Below are positions 1 through 9,644 of a stretch of DNA of 64,000 nt, in pieces; position 1 is the stretch's first letter, and each line of letters starts with the position of its first letter. Both the position numbers and the translations under genes were made by a program. This DNA is from Betaproteobacteria bacterium. Its GTDB lineage: Bacteria > Pseudomonadota > Gammaproteobacteria > Burkholderiales > Ga0077523. Under the pieces are notes generated by a model that was given only the letters and a program-made list of their open reading frames with translations, had not been told where the DNA came from and did no database searches. The stretch spans positions 98,153-162,152 of the forward strand of contig WGLR01000002.1 of NCBI GenBank assembly GCA_016125475.1, read 5' to 3'.

Positions 1-513
1 AAAGCCGAGAAGGCCGACGCCGCCCAGACCGATGTCGAAGAGGTTCACCTCGAAGAGCCTGCCGTCGTCTCGCGGGATCACGCATTTCACCGGGCGGATG
101 ACCGGGGTCTCGACCCGGTAGAACTCCCGGCGCTGGAACTTGAGCAGGTGGTCGGGCAACGGGATCAGGAGCGCCGGGTGGCCCTCGTACTGAACGAGTC
201 GCGCACCGGCCACCTCCCAGCGGATCTTCACGCGGTCCTGGCGGCTCACGAAAGTGATCCGGTCCGACGCCACGAAGCGCTCGTTCTGCTGCTCGTCCTT
301 GGCGGCATCGACGAGGCAAAACCCGTTCTGGTGGTCGACGGCAAGAAGGGCGGTGACCATGGATTCGCGGCCGGCAGAAAAGTATGCACTCACCATCTCG
401 CTGCCCTGCATGGCCCCGCGAAGGATCGCGGCGATCTCCATGCGGGAATGCACGAGGAACCGGGAATCATCTTCCGGGGATGTCTGCGCGGCGCTGATGG
501 GAACGGGTTCCAT
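1..513 (-). CDS. ycgR: YcgR-type flagellar brake protein, PilZ domain (3' end beyond window)
   Basis: The reading frame starts at an ATG at 513 and stays open for 171 codons to the window edge, so the C-terminus is missing. Residues 15-120 resemble the YcgR N-terminal domain. The interdomain linker carries QRREFYRV (residues 127-134), the arginine-rich c-di-GMP binding motif, followed by a PilZ strand with DIGLGGVGL near 160-168 in place of the usual D-x-S-x-x-G. YcgR binds cyclic di-GMP and slows the flagellar motor. The missing Ser in the second motif is a modest deviation. No clear ribosome binding site precedes the ATG, so the start is less certain than the family. Confidence 0.82.
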   Translation of the reverse strand, partial: MEPVPISAAQTSPEDDSRFLVHSRMEIAAILRGAMQGSEMVSAYFSAGRESMVTALLAVDHQNGFCLVDAAKDEQQNERFVASDRITFVSRQDRVKIRWEVAGARLVQYEGHPALLIPLPDHLLKFQRREFYRVETPVIRPVKCVIPRDDGRLFEVNLFDIGLGGVGLLGF

Positions 514-662
514 TGGTCGGTCGGCGCACTTCGCTCACCGGAAGTGCGGCTCATATCGTTGTTGTGACGGCACAACGCGCCGGAAATTTAGTGCGCAAGC
601 GTCGTTCTGCAGCGAATTTCCTGGCTCGCGCTGCGGACAGCCAGGCCCGGCGATACCGTCAC

Positions 663-1286
663 TCATGCGGACGGCGACGTGGTGTCGGGGGACAGCAGCC
701 GCTCGAGCCATTCGAGCCGTACGCGCTCGATCGTGCGCCCGTCGGACGACGAGCGGATCGGCGAGCGATTGTCGTTGACGCCGAACACGCTCAGCCGGAC
801 GCCCGCACCCTCGTAGTCGAGATCGTAGCCGGGCACGAGCCGAACCTCTCCGCCCACGCTGAAGCGGTTCTCGCGAAGCTTGAACGGCATCGACCGGTTC
901 AGGAGGAAGAGTTCCACGTCCTTGGGACTGTCCGTGAACAGGTGAAGATCCACATCGGCGTATCGCCCGGCCGTGCCCGACAGCACGGAACCGACGAGGT
1001 GAGGATCGAACCTCGCGAACAGGAGCAGGAGATCGCGCGCGCGTTCCCGCAGGGATCGCAGGCGATCCGCCTGCTCGGCGGCCTGATAGAGTTGCTGGTA
1101 CTCCATGAGCGCCTGTTCGACCTCGGCGTTGTCCGGCAGGTTTCTGGTGTCCGGGGCACCAGCCTGCCTGGCGGCCTTGCGCTTCGCCAGACCAAAATCC
1201 TCGATACCGTCCTCCGCCATGATGCGCGCCGCAAGCTGTGCGATCCGCATCCGCATCTGCCGGCCGTTGCCTGATTCGCGCCCCAT
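663..1286 (-). CDS. Nucleotidyltransferase-fold conserved protein
   Basis: A 207-residue soluble protein. Residues 95-120 contain VGSVLSGTAGRYADVDLHL, which matches the pol-beta nucleotidyltransferase pattern G-S-x(n)-G-x(n)-D-x-D. The N-terminal half is helical and rich in Ala, Arg and Gln. No partner domain is visible. It lies 21 bases downstream of the PBP1A gene on the same strand and could be cotranscribed with it. The substrate cannot be deduced. The fold assignment rests on one motif, so an inactive or divergent relative is possible. Confidence 0.6.
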   Translation of the reverse strand: MGRESGNGRQMRMRIAQLAARIMAEDGIEDFGLAKRKAARQAGAPDTRNLPDNAEVEQALMEYQQLYQAAEQADRLRSLRERARDLLLLFARFDPHLVGSVLSGTAGRYADVDLHLFTDSPKDVELFLLNRSMPFKLRENRFSVGGEVRLVPGYDLDYEGAGVRLSVFGVNDNRSPIRSSSDGRTIERVRLEWLERLLSPDTTSPSA

Positions 1287-1307
1287 GTTTCCCCCGACGG
1301 TGTCACC

Positions 1308-3632
1308 TCAATACAGCTGGTCGTCGATCTCGTCCGGAGTCGCGCGACGGCGCTCCGAACCGACCCCGCCCGCATCCTCTTCCCGCGGCAGTGCTTCCTG
1401 ATAGAAGAATTCGAGCACGCGGTCCGGCGCGCGATCGTCGCGCAGCCCGGTCGCCGGATTGATGGCCGCCGCGACGACCCCTTCCGGCGGGGGAACCTCT
1501 TCTTCCGGAACCCCCTTCAGCACGTCGCCCATGTAGGTCATCCAGATGGGCAGCGCCGCGGCCGAGCCGGTTTCCCGGACGCCGAGAGACCGCGGCGCAT
1601 CGAAGCCCACCCAGGAGACCGCCACGAGCGAGGGGTTGTAGCCGGCGAACCATGCGTCGACCTGGTCGTTCGTCGTACCGGTCTTCCCCGCCAGGTCGCT
1701 TCGCCCCAGCGACTTCGCCCGGACGGCCGTTCCGACACGCACGACATCCTGCATGAGGCTGGTCATGATGAAGGCGTTGCGCGGATCGATGATGCGCTTG
1801 GGATCGTGCCCCTGCTCGGCCTGCTCGTGGGACTCGATGACCTTCCCCTGGACATCCACGATGCGCTGGATGTAATTCGGCGTGACGAGCATGCCGCCGT
1901 TCGCGAAAGCAGCATACCCCACGGCCATCTGCATGACCGTCACCGAACCGGCACCGAGCGCCATGGTGAGATACGGCGGAATGTGCTTCTTCTCGAAGCC
2001 GAAACGCGCCGCGTAATCCTGCGCGTAATCCGTGCCGATGGCCTGCAGGATACGAATAGAGACGAGATTCTTGGACTTCGTCAGCGCCGTGCGCAGGCTG
2101 ATCGGCCCGTCGAATGTTCCATCGTAGTTCTTGGGCTCCCAGTTCGTGGAGCCGGTCTCCGACGCATCGAAGGAAAGCGGTGCATCGTTGATGATGGTGG
2201 CCGGCGTGAACCCCTTCTCCAGGGCCGCCGAATAGACGAATGGCTTGAAGCTCGATCCCGGCTGCCGATACGCCTGGGTCGCATGATTGAACTGACTGCG
2301 GGAGAAGTCGAAGCCGCCGACGAGGGCCCGGATGTCTCCGGTCTTGGGGTCGAGCCCCACGAGCGCGGCCTCGACCTGGGGCATCTGCAGGATTTCCCAG
2401 TGACCGGACGCATCCTTTCTGGCGCGCGTGACCGCGCCACGACGCAGCTTCTTGTCCGTGGGCGCATTCCGGGCGAGCATGCGCTGCGCGAACGACAGCC
2501 CGTCACCGGACACCGTGACGCGGCCTTCCCCTTTCACGAACAGCGTGACGCGACGCGTGCTCGCGTCCAGAACGAGCGCCGGCAGGATGTCGTCACTGTC
2601 CGACTCGTCACCCAGCAACTCCTCCAGGGCATCGTCCGTGGCGCCAGCCGGGATCTCGACATAGCGTTCGGCCCCGCGATAGCCGTGACGCCGATCGTAA
2701 TCCAGGACGCCCTGGCGAACGGCAGCATAGGCCGCATCCTGATGCTTTCGGAATATCGTCGTGTAGACGCGCAGGCCGGACGTGTAGGCGGCGTCCTGGT
2801 AACGGTCGTACATTTGCTGACGGACCATTTCCGTCAGATATTCCGCATGGGTAGCGTAACCCTGGCGTTCCTTCAGGACGTGGAGGGGCGCGTTGAGGGC
2901 CTCCTCGTACTGTTTCGGCGAGATGAAGCCGAGCGCCTTCATGCGGCCGAGCACGTATGCCTGGCGGCTCTTGGCCCGGCGGGGATTGCTCACGGGATTG
3001 TAGGCGGACGGCGCTTTCGGCAGTCCCGCGAGCATTGCGTGCTCGGCGACATTAAGTCTTGTCAGACTTTTGCCGAAATAGGTCTGGGCGGCCGCCTCGA
3101 AGCCGTAGGCGCGCTGCCCCAGATAGATCTGGTTGATGTAGAGCTGAAGGATCTGATCCTTGGAGAGATTTTGCTCGATCTTGAACGCCAGGAGCGTCTC
3201 GTTGAACTTGCGGGTGAACGTTTTCTCCTTTGTCAGGAAGAAGTTACGCGCAACCTGCATCGTGATGGTGCTTGCACCTTGACGCGCACCGCCGTGGATG
3301 AAATTGGAGAGCGCAGCGCGCGCGACGCCGACGTAGTCGACGCCGCCGTGCTGGTAGAAGCGCTCGTCCTCGGCGGCGAGGATCGCCTCGATCAGCGTCT
3401 TCGGGACGTCGTTGATCGAGACCAGCGCCCTTCGCTCTTCGCCGTATTCGCCGATCAGCTCGCCCTCCGCACTGTAGACACGCAGCGGGATCTTCGGGTG
3501 ATAGTCGGTGAGCGCGTCGAGCGAGGGCAACCCCGGATAGGCAACGACAACGGCATAGCCGAGCAGCAACGAACCTGCGATCAGCAAGGAAAAGGCGACA
3601 AAGAGCGGAAGGAACCACCAGCGGAGAAACAT
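1308..3632 (-). CDS. mrcA: Penicillin-binding protein 1A, bifunctional peptidoglycan synthase
   Basis: A 774-residue class A PBP that polymerises lipid II and cross-links peptide stems at the outer face of the inner membrane. There is one N-terminal membrane anchor (residues 5-32). The glycosyltransferase domain (about 60-230) has the catalytic AEDERFYQHGGVD motif near residue 88 and GASTITMQ. The transpeptidase domain carries SSFK near residue 462, SKN, and KTGTTND near 655. An OB-like insert lies between the two domains. The gene is divergent from pilM, the usual arrangement in Beta- and Gammaproteobacteria. The length is slightly short of E. coli PBP1A (850). Confidence 0.96.
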   Translation of the reverse strand: MFLRWWFLPLFVAFSLLIAGSLLLGYAVVVAYPGLPSLDALTDYHPKIPLRVYSAEGELIGEYGEERRALVSINDVPKTLIEAILAAEDERFYQHGGVDYVGVARAALSNFIHGGARQGASTITMQVARNFFLTKEKTFTRKFNETLLAFKIEQNLSKDQILQLYINQIYLGQRAYGFEAAAQTYFGKSLTRLNVAEHAMLAGLPKAPSAYNPVSNPRRAKSRQAYVLGRMKALGFISPKQYEEALNAPLHVLKERQGYATHAEYLTEMVRQQMYDRYQDAAYTSGLRVYTTIFRKHQDAAYAAVRQGVLDYDRRHGYRGAERYVEIPAGATDDALEELLGDESDSDDILPALVLDASTRRVTLFVKGEGRVTVSGDGLSFAQRMLARNAPTDKKLRRGAVTRARKDASGHWEILQMPQVEAALVGLDPKTGDIRALVGGFDFSRSQFNHATQAYRQPGSSFKPFVYSAALEKGFTPATIINDAPLSFDASETGSTNWEPKNYDGTFDGPISLRTALTKSKNLVSIRILQAIGTDYAQDYAARFGFEKKHIPPYLTMALGAGSVTVMQMAVGYAAFANGGMLVTPNYIQRIVDVQGKVIESHEQAEQGHDPKRIIDPRNAFIMTSLMQDVVRVGTAVRAKSLGRSDLAGKTGTTNDQVDAWFAGYNPSLVAVSWVGFDAPRSLGVRETGSAAALPIWMTYMGDVLKGVPEEEVPPPEGVVAAAINPATGLRDDRAPDRVLEFFYQEALPREEDAGGVGSERRRATPDEIDDQLY

Positions 3633-3689
3633 TGGCAGGAAATTTGCTATGGAGCCGTTTCGGGGGGCCTATTGCACTACGGCGTCCGG

Positions 3690-3695
3690 ATTATA
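3690..3695 (-). promoter_or_regulatory. Candidate -10 element for mrcA
   Basis: On the minus strand the hexamer is TATAAT, a perfect match to the sigma-70 -10 consensus, 58 bases upstream of the mrcA start in the mrcA-pilM divergent region. No good -35 hexamer is found at 16-18 bases spacing, so the assignment rests on the -10 alone. Confidence 0.4.
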
Positions 3696-3740
3696 CGGGC
3701 CTCTGGCATTCCCGCCGCGTCGCGCCTCACTTTTCCAAGC

Positions 3741-3769
3741 TTGATTTGTAGTTGCCACTCGTATCTAAT
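3741..3769 (+). promoter_or_regulatory. Candidate sigma-70 promoter of pilMNOPQ
   Basis: TTGATT (3741-3746) and TCTAAT (3764-3769) are separated by 17 bases, matching the -35 and -10 consensus at 4/6 and 5/6 positions. Transcription would start about 25 bases before the pilM ATG at 3802. The promoter faces away from mrcA. Confidence 0.5.
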
Positions 3770-3801
3770 GTGTTTTAGACGCAAACTGGCGTAACTCGCC
3801 C

Positions 3802-4914
3802 ATGCTCAAGGGAAAAGTTGACTTCACATCGGTCTCACAGTTCCTGACGGAGCTCATGAAGCCGAAGACGCCTCCTCTGATCGGTGTGGACATCAGTTCA
3901 TCATCGGTCAAGATGGTCGAATTGGCTCCTGCGGGAAAGGGGCGATACCGCCTCGAGCGATACACCATCGAGCCGCTTCCGAAGGATGCGGTCGTCGATG
4001 GCAACATCATGAATCTCGAAGAGGTGGGCGAGGCCCTCAAGCGCGGGTGGAAGAAGCTCAACTCGCGCATCAAGAACCTGGCCATGGCCCTGCCCTCCGC
4101 GGCGGTGATCACGAAGAAGATCATCGTGCCGGCCGGTCAGAGCGAGGAAGATCTCGAACTGCAGGTCGAAACGGAAGCCAATCAGTACATTCCGTTCGCA
4201 TTGGAAGAGGTCAATCTCGATTTCCAGATTCTCGGCCCCTCCTCAGACAATCCCGACGAGGTAGAGGTTCTCATCGCGGCCTCGCGCAAGGAGAAAGTCG
4301 AGGACCGCGTGGCCGTGGCGGAGTCGCAGGGGTTGAAGGCCGTCGTCATGGACATCGACTCCTTCGCCGCGCAGACCGCCTTCGAACTGATCGAGCCGCA
4401 GCTGCCCGACGCGGGGCTGGACCAGACGATCGCGCTGGTGGATGTGGGGGCGACGATGATGAACATCAACGTTCTGCGCAACCGGCAATCCGTCTACTTC
4501 CGGGAACAGCCGTTCGGCGGCAATCAGCTCACGCATGAAATCCAGCGCGTGTTCAATCTGTCCGTGGACGAAGCCGAGGCCGCGAAGAAGGGCGGCGGAC
4601 TGCCGGAGAACTACGAGACGGACGTGTTGCGCCCGTTCCTCGACACCCTCGCACTGGAAGTGACGCGCGCGCTCCAGTTCTTCTTCACATCGACCCAGTA
4701 CAATCAGGTGAATGCCATCGTGCTTGCCGGCGGCTGCTCGACGATTCCGGGTCTGCCGGAAGTGGTGTCACGCCGGACGGGCGTTACCGCACTGGTCGCC
4801 AATCCGTTCGCGGCGATGGAAAAGGCCACGAAGATCAAGGAACGCCAGCTCGCGATGGACGCCCCCTCGCTGCTGGTGGCCTGCGGTCTGGCGATGCGGA
4901 GGTTCGATCAGTGA
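3802..4914 (+). CDS. pilM: Type IV pilus inner-membrane platform protein PilM
   Basis: A 370-residue cytoplasmic actin-like protein that binds the N-terminal tail of PilN and links the pilus alignment complex to the motor. The phosphate-1 loop GVDISSSSVKMVEL starts at residue 28. ALVDVGATMMNINVL near 210 and VLAGGCSTIPGL near 308 are the other nucleotide-fold segments. It is first in a five-gene operon. The ATG at 3802 lacks a clear ribosome binding site. An in-frame ATG at 3856 follows GGAG by only three bases. I kept 3802 because it fits the predicted promoter and family length. Confidence 0.95.
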   Translation: MLKGKVDFTSVSQFLTELMKPKTPPLIGVDISSSSVKMVELAPAGKGRYRLERYTIEPLPKDAVVDGNIMNLEEVGEALKRGWKKLNSRIKNLAMALPSAAVITKKIIVPAGQSEEDLELQVETEANQYIPFALEEVNLDFQILGPSSDNPDEVEVLIAASRKEKVEDRVAVAESQGLKAVVMDIDSFAAQTAFELIEPQLPDAGLDQTIALVDVGATMMNINVLRNRQSVYFREQPFGGNQLTHEIQRVFNLSVDEAEAAKKGGGLPENYETDVLRPFLDTLALEVTRALQFFFTSTQYNQVNAIVLAGGCSTIPGLPEVVSRRTGVTALVANPFAAMEKATKIKERQLAMDAPSLLVACGLAMRRFDQ

Positions 4915-5507
4915 TCCCGATCAACCTACTGCCGCACCGCGAGGAACGGCGCCGGGAACAACGCAAGCGCTTCGCGATGATGGCGGGCACCACGTTCGCC
5001 GTCGGCGCAGTCGTCGTCGCGATGGGGCACACCTATTTCGCCAATCGCATCGAGTATCAGATCGGTCGCAATCATTTCCTCGAAGGCGAGATCACGAAGC
5101 TCGACAGGCAGATCGAGGAAATCAAGAAGCTCAAGGAGCAGACGCAGGCGCTGAAGGATCGCAAGGACGTGGTCGAATCCCTTCAGTCCAACCGGTCGGA
5201 GACCGTCAGGCTCCTCGACCAGCTCGTCCGGCAGCTTCCCGACGGTGTCTACCTCAAGGCGGTCAAACAGACCGGAACGAAAGTCAACATCACCGGCTAC
5301 GCGACATCCAACGCCCGCGTGTCGACCCTGATGCGGAACTTCGAGGCCTCGCCCTTCCTCGAGCGGCCTGGCCTCGTCGAGATCAAGGCCGTAACAGTCG
5401 ACAAGCAACCGCAGAACGAGTTCAACCTGAATGTCTACCTGACGCGGGAGAAGGCCGAGACCCCCGCGACCAAACAGGCGACCGGGAAGACTCCCGCGAA
5501 GGGGTAG
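4911..5507 (+). CDS. pilN: Type IV pilus assembly protein PilN
   Basis: A 198-residue bitopic inner-membrane protein. The cytoplasmic tail MIPINLLPHREERR is the conserved PilM-binding peptide. One membrane segment (about 22-43) is followed by a coiled-coil stretch (50-90) and a ferredoxin-like periplasmic domain. The start is a GTG in a GTGA overlap with the pilM stop, indicating translational coupling. PilN pairs with PilO in the inner-membrane alignment complex. Confidence 0.95.
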   Translation: MIPINLLPHREERRREQRKRFAMMAGTTFAVGAVVVAMGHTYFANRIEYQIGRNHFLEGEITKLDRQIEEIKKLKEQTQALKDRKDVVESLQSNRSETVRLLDQLVRQLPDGVYLKAVKQTGTKVNITGYATSNARVSTLMRNFEASPFLERPGLVEIKAVTVDKQPQNEFNLNVYLTREKAETPATKQATGKTPAKG

Positions 5508-5514
5508 CGAAGAC

Positions 5515-6150
5515 ATGACGCTGGACGATCTTCAAAGGCTCAACTTCAGGGATGTCGGCAACTGGCCGGTACTGCCCAAGCTCGGGCTGCTGGTCTTTCT
5601 CCTGCTGCTCATCATCTTTCTCGGATTCTGGTTCGACTGGCGCACCCAGGCAGAGGACCTCGACGCGGCAAGGCAGAAGGAAAAGCAGCTCAGGGAAACC
5701 TTCCTGAACAAGAAGGCCCAGGCCATCAACCTCGATCTCTACCGGAAGCAGCTCGCGGACGTGGAGCAGTCGTTCGGTGCGATGCTGAAGCAGCTGCCGA
5801 ACAAGTCCGAAATGGAGGCCCTGCTCACGGACATCAACCAGGCGGGCCTCGGCCGGGGCCTGCAGTTCGAACTCTTCCGCCCCGCGCCGCAGGAGATCAT
5901 GTCGGACTTCTACGCCGAACTGCCGATCACGATCCGCGTGACGGGCGCCTATCACGACATCGGCGCGTTCGCGAGCGACGTCTCGCAGCTCTCGCGCATC
6001 GTCACCCTCAATGACATCGCGTTATCGGTCGATAAGGGCGGGCAACTGGCGCTCGACGCCGTCGCGAAGACCTATCGATACCTGGATCCCGAGGAAGTGG
6101 CTGCGCAGAAGAAGAAGGAACGCGACGCGAAGGGGGCACGCAAACGATGA
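5515..6150 (+). CDS. pilO: Type IV pilus assembly protein PilO
   Basis: A 211-residue bitopic membrane protein with a short cytoplasmic N-terminus, one membrane helix (about 24-42), a coiled coil and a periplasmic ferredoxin-like domain carrying GLGRGLQFELFRP near 113. It heterodimerises with PilN and contacts PilP. It begins seven bases after pilN. The C-terminus is basic (KKKERDAKGARKR). Confidence 0.94.
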   Translation: MTLDDLQRLNFRDVGNWPVLPKLGLLVFLLLLIIFLGFWFDWRTQAEDLDAARQKEKQLRETFLNKKAQAINLDLYRKQLADVEQSFGAMLKQLPNKSEMEALLTDINQAGLGRGLQFELFRPAPQEIMSDFYAELPITIRVTGAYHDIGAFASDVSQLSRIVTLNDIALSVDKGGQLALDAVAKTYRYLDPEEVAAQKKKERDAKGARKR

Positions 6151-6680
6151 TCCGTGCCTGCATAGCGCTTTCCATCTGCGTCCTGCTCTGGGGCTGCGGC
6201 ACCGACGAATACGAGGACCTCAAGCAGTTCGTCGCCGACGCAGGGAACAACATGCGTGGCCGTGTGGAACCGCTTCCCGAGGTCAAGCCGTACGAGCCGT
6301 TCACCTACGACGCGTTCGACCTTCAGGATCCGTTCAAGCCACGGAAACCGGAGAACGCCGACAAGAATGCCGGCGAGCGGCCGGCACAGGCGAGCGAACT
6401 GCGCAGGAAGGAGGCCCTCGAAGCGTATCCGCTCGAGAGCCTGAAGATGGTGGGCACGCTGGAAGACAAGAACAAGAAGATGTACGCGCTCATCAAGACG
6501 CCGGAGAACAACTTGTACCAGATCAGGGTTGGCAATTACCTCGGCCAGAATTTCGGGATCGTGACCATGATCACGGAGACGTCGGTCACGCTGAAGGAAG
6601 TCTTCCAGGACGCCTCCGGTGTCTGGTCCGAGCGCACGAGCAGCCTTCAGCTGCTCGATGAAGAGGAGTCTAAACAATGA
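6147..6680 (+). CDS. pilP: Type IV pilus lipoprotein PilP
   Basis: A 177-residue lipoprotein. The signal peptide ends in the lipobox LLWGC, with the lipidated Cys at residue 17. A disordered Pro- and Lys-rich linker (40-85) leads to a beta-sandwich domain (about 95-170) with the VGTLED and VGNYLGQNFG segments typical of PilP, which docks onto the N0 domain of PilQ. The ATG overlaps the pilO stop in ATGA. Confidence 0.94.
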   Translation: MIRACIALSICVLLWGCGTDEYEDLKQFVADAGNNMRGRVEPLPEVKPYEPFTYDAFDLQDPFKPRKPENADKNAGERPAQASELRRKEALEAYPLESLKMVGTLEDKNKKMYALIKTPENNLYQIRVGNYLGQNFGIVTMITETSVTLKEVFQDASGVWSERTSSLQLLDEEESKQ

Positions 6681-8827
6681 GGACCACGTGGATGGCCCGG
6701 TGCCGTTTCCTTCTGGCAGTCGTCACTCTGTCGATCCTTTCGTTCCAGAGCCAGGCGGCAGATGCTCCCGCACAGCCGGCGAGCGTGAACTCCATCGATG
6801 CAATCAACGTGCTCTCCGGTCAGGGTGGAAAGATCGTCGTCAAGATCACGACGAAGCAGCCACTCGCCAATCCTCCCGTCTCGTTCTCGGTGAACAACCC
6901 GCCACGCATTGCCTTCGACTTCCCGAACGCGGTCAACGGGCTCGGCAAGAACACTCAGGAAATCGGCAATCCCGAGTTGCGCTCGGTGCGAATCGGCCAG
7001 TCGACCGGGCGCACGCGCGTGGTCCTCAATCTGGCGCGGCCGGTCCGGTACGAGACGCAACTCGACGGCAACGACTTCCTCATCTCCATTCAGGCCGGCA
7101 GCGCACTGACATCGCTGTCCGAGAACGAGAACGCGCAGTTCGCGCGCGGCAAGACCGACATGCCGCACGCGATGCTCAACCTGGACTTCCGGCGCGGCAA
7201 GACGGGTGAGGGACAGGTCATCATCGACCTCTCCGACAATGCCACGGGCATCGACATCCGACGCCAGGGCAAGTCCGTCATCGTCGACCTTCTGCAGACG
7301 CAGATCCCCGCCAATCTGCAGCGCCGTCTGGACGTGACGGATTTCGCGACGCCCGTGGACACCGTCGTCGCGACCAAGCAGGGATCCAATGCGAAGATCG
7401 TCATCACGCCGCACGGCAACTGGGAGCACTCCGCCTATCAGACGGACAACCGGCTGATCGTCGAGGTGAAGGGCATCGTCGAGGACACGACCAAGATCGG
7501 CGCCGCGTCCGGCCGGGGTTACACGGGCGACAAGCTCTCCCTGAACTTCCAGAACATCGAAGTGCGGGCGGTGCTGCAGGTCCTCGCCGATTTCACCGGG
7601 CTCAACATCATCACGAGCGACACGGTGAGCGGCAATCTCACGCTGCGCCTCAAGGACGTTCCGTGGGACCAGGCACTGGACATCATCCTCCAGGCCAAGG
7701 GCCTCGACATGCGCAAGAACGGCAACGTCGTGTGGATCGCGCCCCGGGACGAACTCGCGACGAAGGAAAAGCTCGCCCCGGAGGCACAGCAGCAGATCCA
7801 GGAACTCGAGCCGACGCGCACCGAGAGCTTCCAGCTCAACTACATGAAGGCCGAGGCTTTCCAGAAACTCGTTTCCGATCCTAACCAGCGGATCCTGTCG
7901 AAGCGCGGCAGCGCGGTGATCGATCCTCGCACCAACACGCTGTTCATCCAGGACACGAGCAGCAAGCTCGAGGAAGTCGCGGCGCTCATCAAGAAGATCG
8001 ACGTCGCGGTGCGCCAGGTGCTGATCGAGGCCCGCATCGTCGAGGCGACCGACACGTTCGGACGCTCGCTCGGTGCACGGCTGGGTACGGTGTCGCTCGG
8101 TGGCGGCGGCGGCTTCCAGCCGTTCGGAGGCGATCGTGCGCGGCTGTTCGTCGGCGGGAACTCGCAGAGCGTGGGCGTCCAGACCGGCCAGGCCCAGGAC
8201 TATCCGCAGAGCTTCACCGATTCGTTTGCCGTCAACCTGCCGGCCCCGAGCCTCGGCACCATGGCCGGCAACGCGGGCGCCTTCACGTTCACGCTGTTCA
8301 ACCCCAGTCAGACGAGGTTCCTGAACCTCGAGCTGTCGGCTCTCCAGCTCGATGCACGCGGCAAGCTGCTGTCGAGCCCGCGCGTCATCACGGCAGACAA
8401 CGTCGAAGCGAACATCGAACAGGGTACCGAGATCCCGTACCAGACGGCCACGGCTTCCGGCGCCACTAGCATCCGGTTCCGCAAGGCGACGCTGTCGCTC
8501 AAGGTGAAGCCGCAGATCACGCCGGACGACAACGTGATCATGCAGCTCGAGGTCCACAAGGACAGCGTCGGCGTCACGACGCAGGCCGGCCCGGCCATCG
8601 ACACCAAGCAGGTGCAGACCGAAGTGCTCGTCGAAAACGGTGGAACCGTCGGGATCGGCGGCATCTACACCCAGGACGAGCGACAGCAGCAGAACAAGAT
8701 TCCCGTCCTCGGCGACATCCCGATCATCGGCTTCTTCTTCCGCAACGAGCTTCGCATCAACGACCGGCGCGAACTTCTCGTGTTCGTGACGCCGAAGATC
8801 CTGAACGACAACCTCAGCGTCCGCTGA
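6677..8827 (+). CDS. pilQ: Type IV pilus outer-membrane secretin PilQ
   Basis: A 716-residue secretin forming the outer-membrane pore for the pilus. The order is: signal peptide (1-27), two AMIN-like peptidoglycan-binding domains (about 35-240), a secretin/TonB short N-terminal domain ([19 protein letters not shown] near 290), an N1-type domain, then the secretin barrel (about 440-710) with a Gly-rich segment [12 protein letters not shown] and the C-terminal VPVLGDIP-type motif (here [14 protein letters not shown]). The gene overlaps pilP in ATGA. A strong intrinsic terminator follows, so the operon ends here. Confidence 0.96.
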   Translation: MRTTWMARCRFLLAVVTLSILSFQSQAADAPAQPASVNSIDAINVLSGQGGKIVVKITTKQPLANPPVSFSVNNPPRIAFDFPNAVNGLGKNTQEIGNPELRSVRIGQSTGRTRVVLNLARPVRYETQLDGNDFLISIQAGSALTSLSENENAQFARGKTDMPHAMLNLDFRRGKTGEGQVIIDLSDNATGIDIRRQGKSVIVDLLQTQIPANLQRRLDVTDFATPVDTVVATKQGSNAKIVITPHGNWEHSAYQTDNRLIVEVKGIVEDTTKIGAASGRGYTGDKLSLNFQNIEVRAVLQVLADFTGLNIITSDTVSGNLTLRLKDVPWDQALDIILQAKGLDMRKNGNVVWIAPRDELATKEKLAPEAQQQIQELEPTRTESFQLNYMKAEAFQKLVSDPNQRILSKRGSAVIDPRTNTLFIQDTSSKLEEVAALIKKIDVAVRQVLIEARIVEATDTFGRSLGARLGTVSLGGGGGFQPFGGDRARLFVGGNSQSVGVQTGQAQDYPQSFTDSFAVNLPAPSLGTMAGNAGAFTFTLFNPSQTRFLNLELSALQLDARGKLLSSPRVITADNVEANIEQGTEIPYQTATASGATSIRFRKATLSLKVKPQITPDDNVIMQLEVHKDSVGVTTQAGPAIDTKQVQTEVLVENGGTVGIGGIYTQDERQQQNKIPVLGDIPIIGFFFRNELRINDRRELLVFVTPKILNDNLSVR

Positions 8828-8858
8828 CGTCGGACGACGGCAGCCGCAGTTCCCGACG

Positions 8859-8891
8859 AACCCCGGGGAGTCCCACTCCCCGGGGTTTTTT
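8859..8891 (+). terminator. Intrinsic terminator of pilMNOPQ
   Basis: A perfect 13-base-pair stem (AACCCCGGGGAGT with its complement, 8859-8871 and 8875-8887), a three-base loop, and a run of T residues continuing to 8891. It lies 32 bases after the pilQ stop. This separates the pilus operon from aroK. Confidence 0.93.
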
Positions 8892-9065
8892 ATTTCGTTC
8901 CGCGCGCTGCGGTCGGAAGGTCGTCGAGCGGCCTCGCGGGTTCCACGCCTGCGACGGCCGGCATCGGTCGACACCCCGTCGGCCCTGGCGCGGTCCGCGC
9001 GACGCACCGAAGCCCCGGTTTCCGGCATGGGCGGGGCGGGATTCCAAGCTAGAATCCGTTCCATC

Positions 9066-9644
9066 ATGTACAGGTACCCCACGCGACGGCCACCACCGGT
9101 CGTCCCTGGCAACATCTTTCTCGTCGGGCTCATGGGCGCCGGCAAGACGTCCGTCGGCCGCCTGCTCGCGAAGCGCCTCGGAAAGCGGTTCGTGGACTCG
9201 GATCACGAAATCGAGGATCGCACGGGGGTCCGCATTCCGGTCATCTTCGAGATCGAGGGTGAAGCGGGATTCCGCCAGCGGGAAGTTGCCATGATCGACG
9301 AACTCACGCGCGAGCACGACGTGGTGCTCGGTACCGGAGGGGGTGCCGTTCTCGACCCGCGCAACCGGTCAAGCCTGCACGAGCGCGGTACCGTCGTGTA
9401 TCTGCGTGCGAGTGTCGACGAACTCTGGAACCGCACGCGCCGCGACAGGAATCGCCCGCTCCTGAAGACGGCCGACCCGAGGGCGCGTCTCGCGGAACTC
9501 ATGGAGATCCGGGATCCGCTGTACCGCGAGGTCGCCCACATCGTCATGGATACCGGAAGCCAGAGTCTGCGCGCGCTCGTCGGGCGCCTCGAGGGCCTGC
9601 TGGCACGGTCGGGAACCATCACGGAGGATTCAGCGCAGTGTTGA
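9066..9644 (+). CDS. aroK: Shikimate kinase
   Basis: A 192-residue P-loop kinase that phosphorylates shikimate with ATP in aromatic amino acid synthesis. [11 protein letters not shown] (Lys at residue 27) is the Walker A motif. FVDSDHEIE near residue 42 holds the substrate-binding Asp. [13 protein letters not shown] is the glycine-rich substrate loop. RDRNRPLL is the lid. I chose the ATG at 9066 over an upstream in-frame ATG at 9027, because a TAGAAT -10-like element at 9050-9055 would place transcription start between them. Confidence 0.95.
   Translation: MYRYPTRRPPPVVPGNIFLVGLMGAGKTSVGRLLAKRLGKRFVDSDHEIEDRTGVRIPVIFEIEGEAGFRQREVAMIDELTREHDVVLGTGGGAVLDPRNRSSLHERGTVVYLRASVDELWNRTRRDRNRPLLKTADPRARLAELMEIRDPLYREVAHIVMDTGSQSLRALVGRLEGLLARSGTITEDSAQC

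Noticed and set aside
6647..9145. An 832-codon minus-strand frame opposite pilQ
   Set aside because: It crosses the strong terminator at 8859-8891 and shadows pilQ. No motif was seen.
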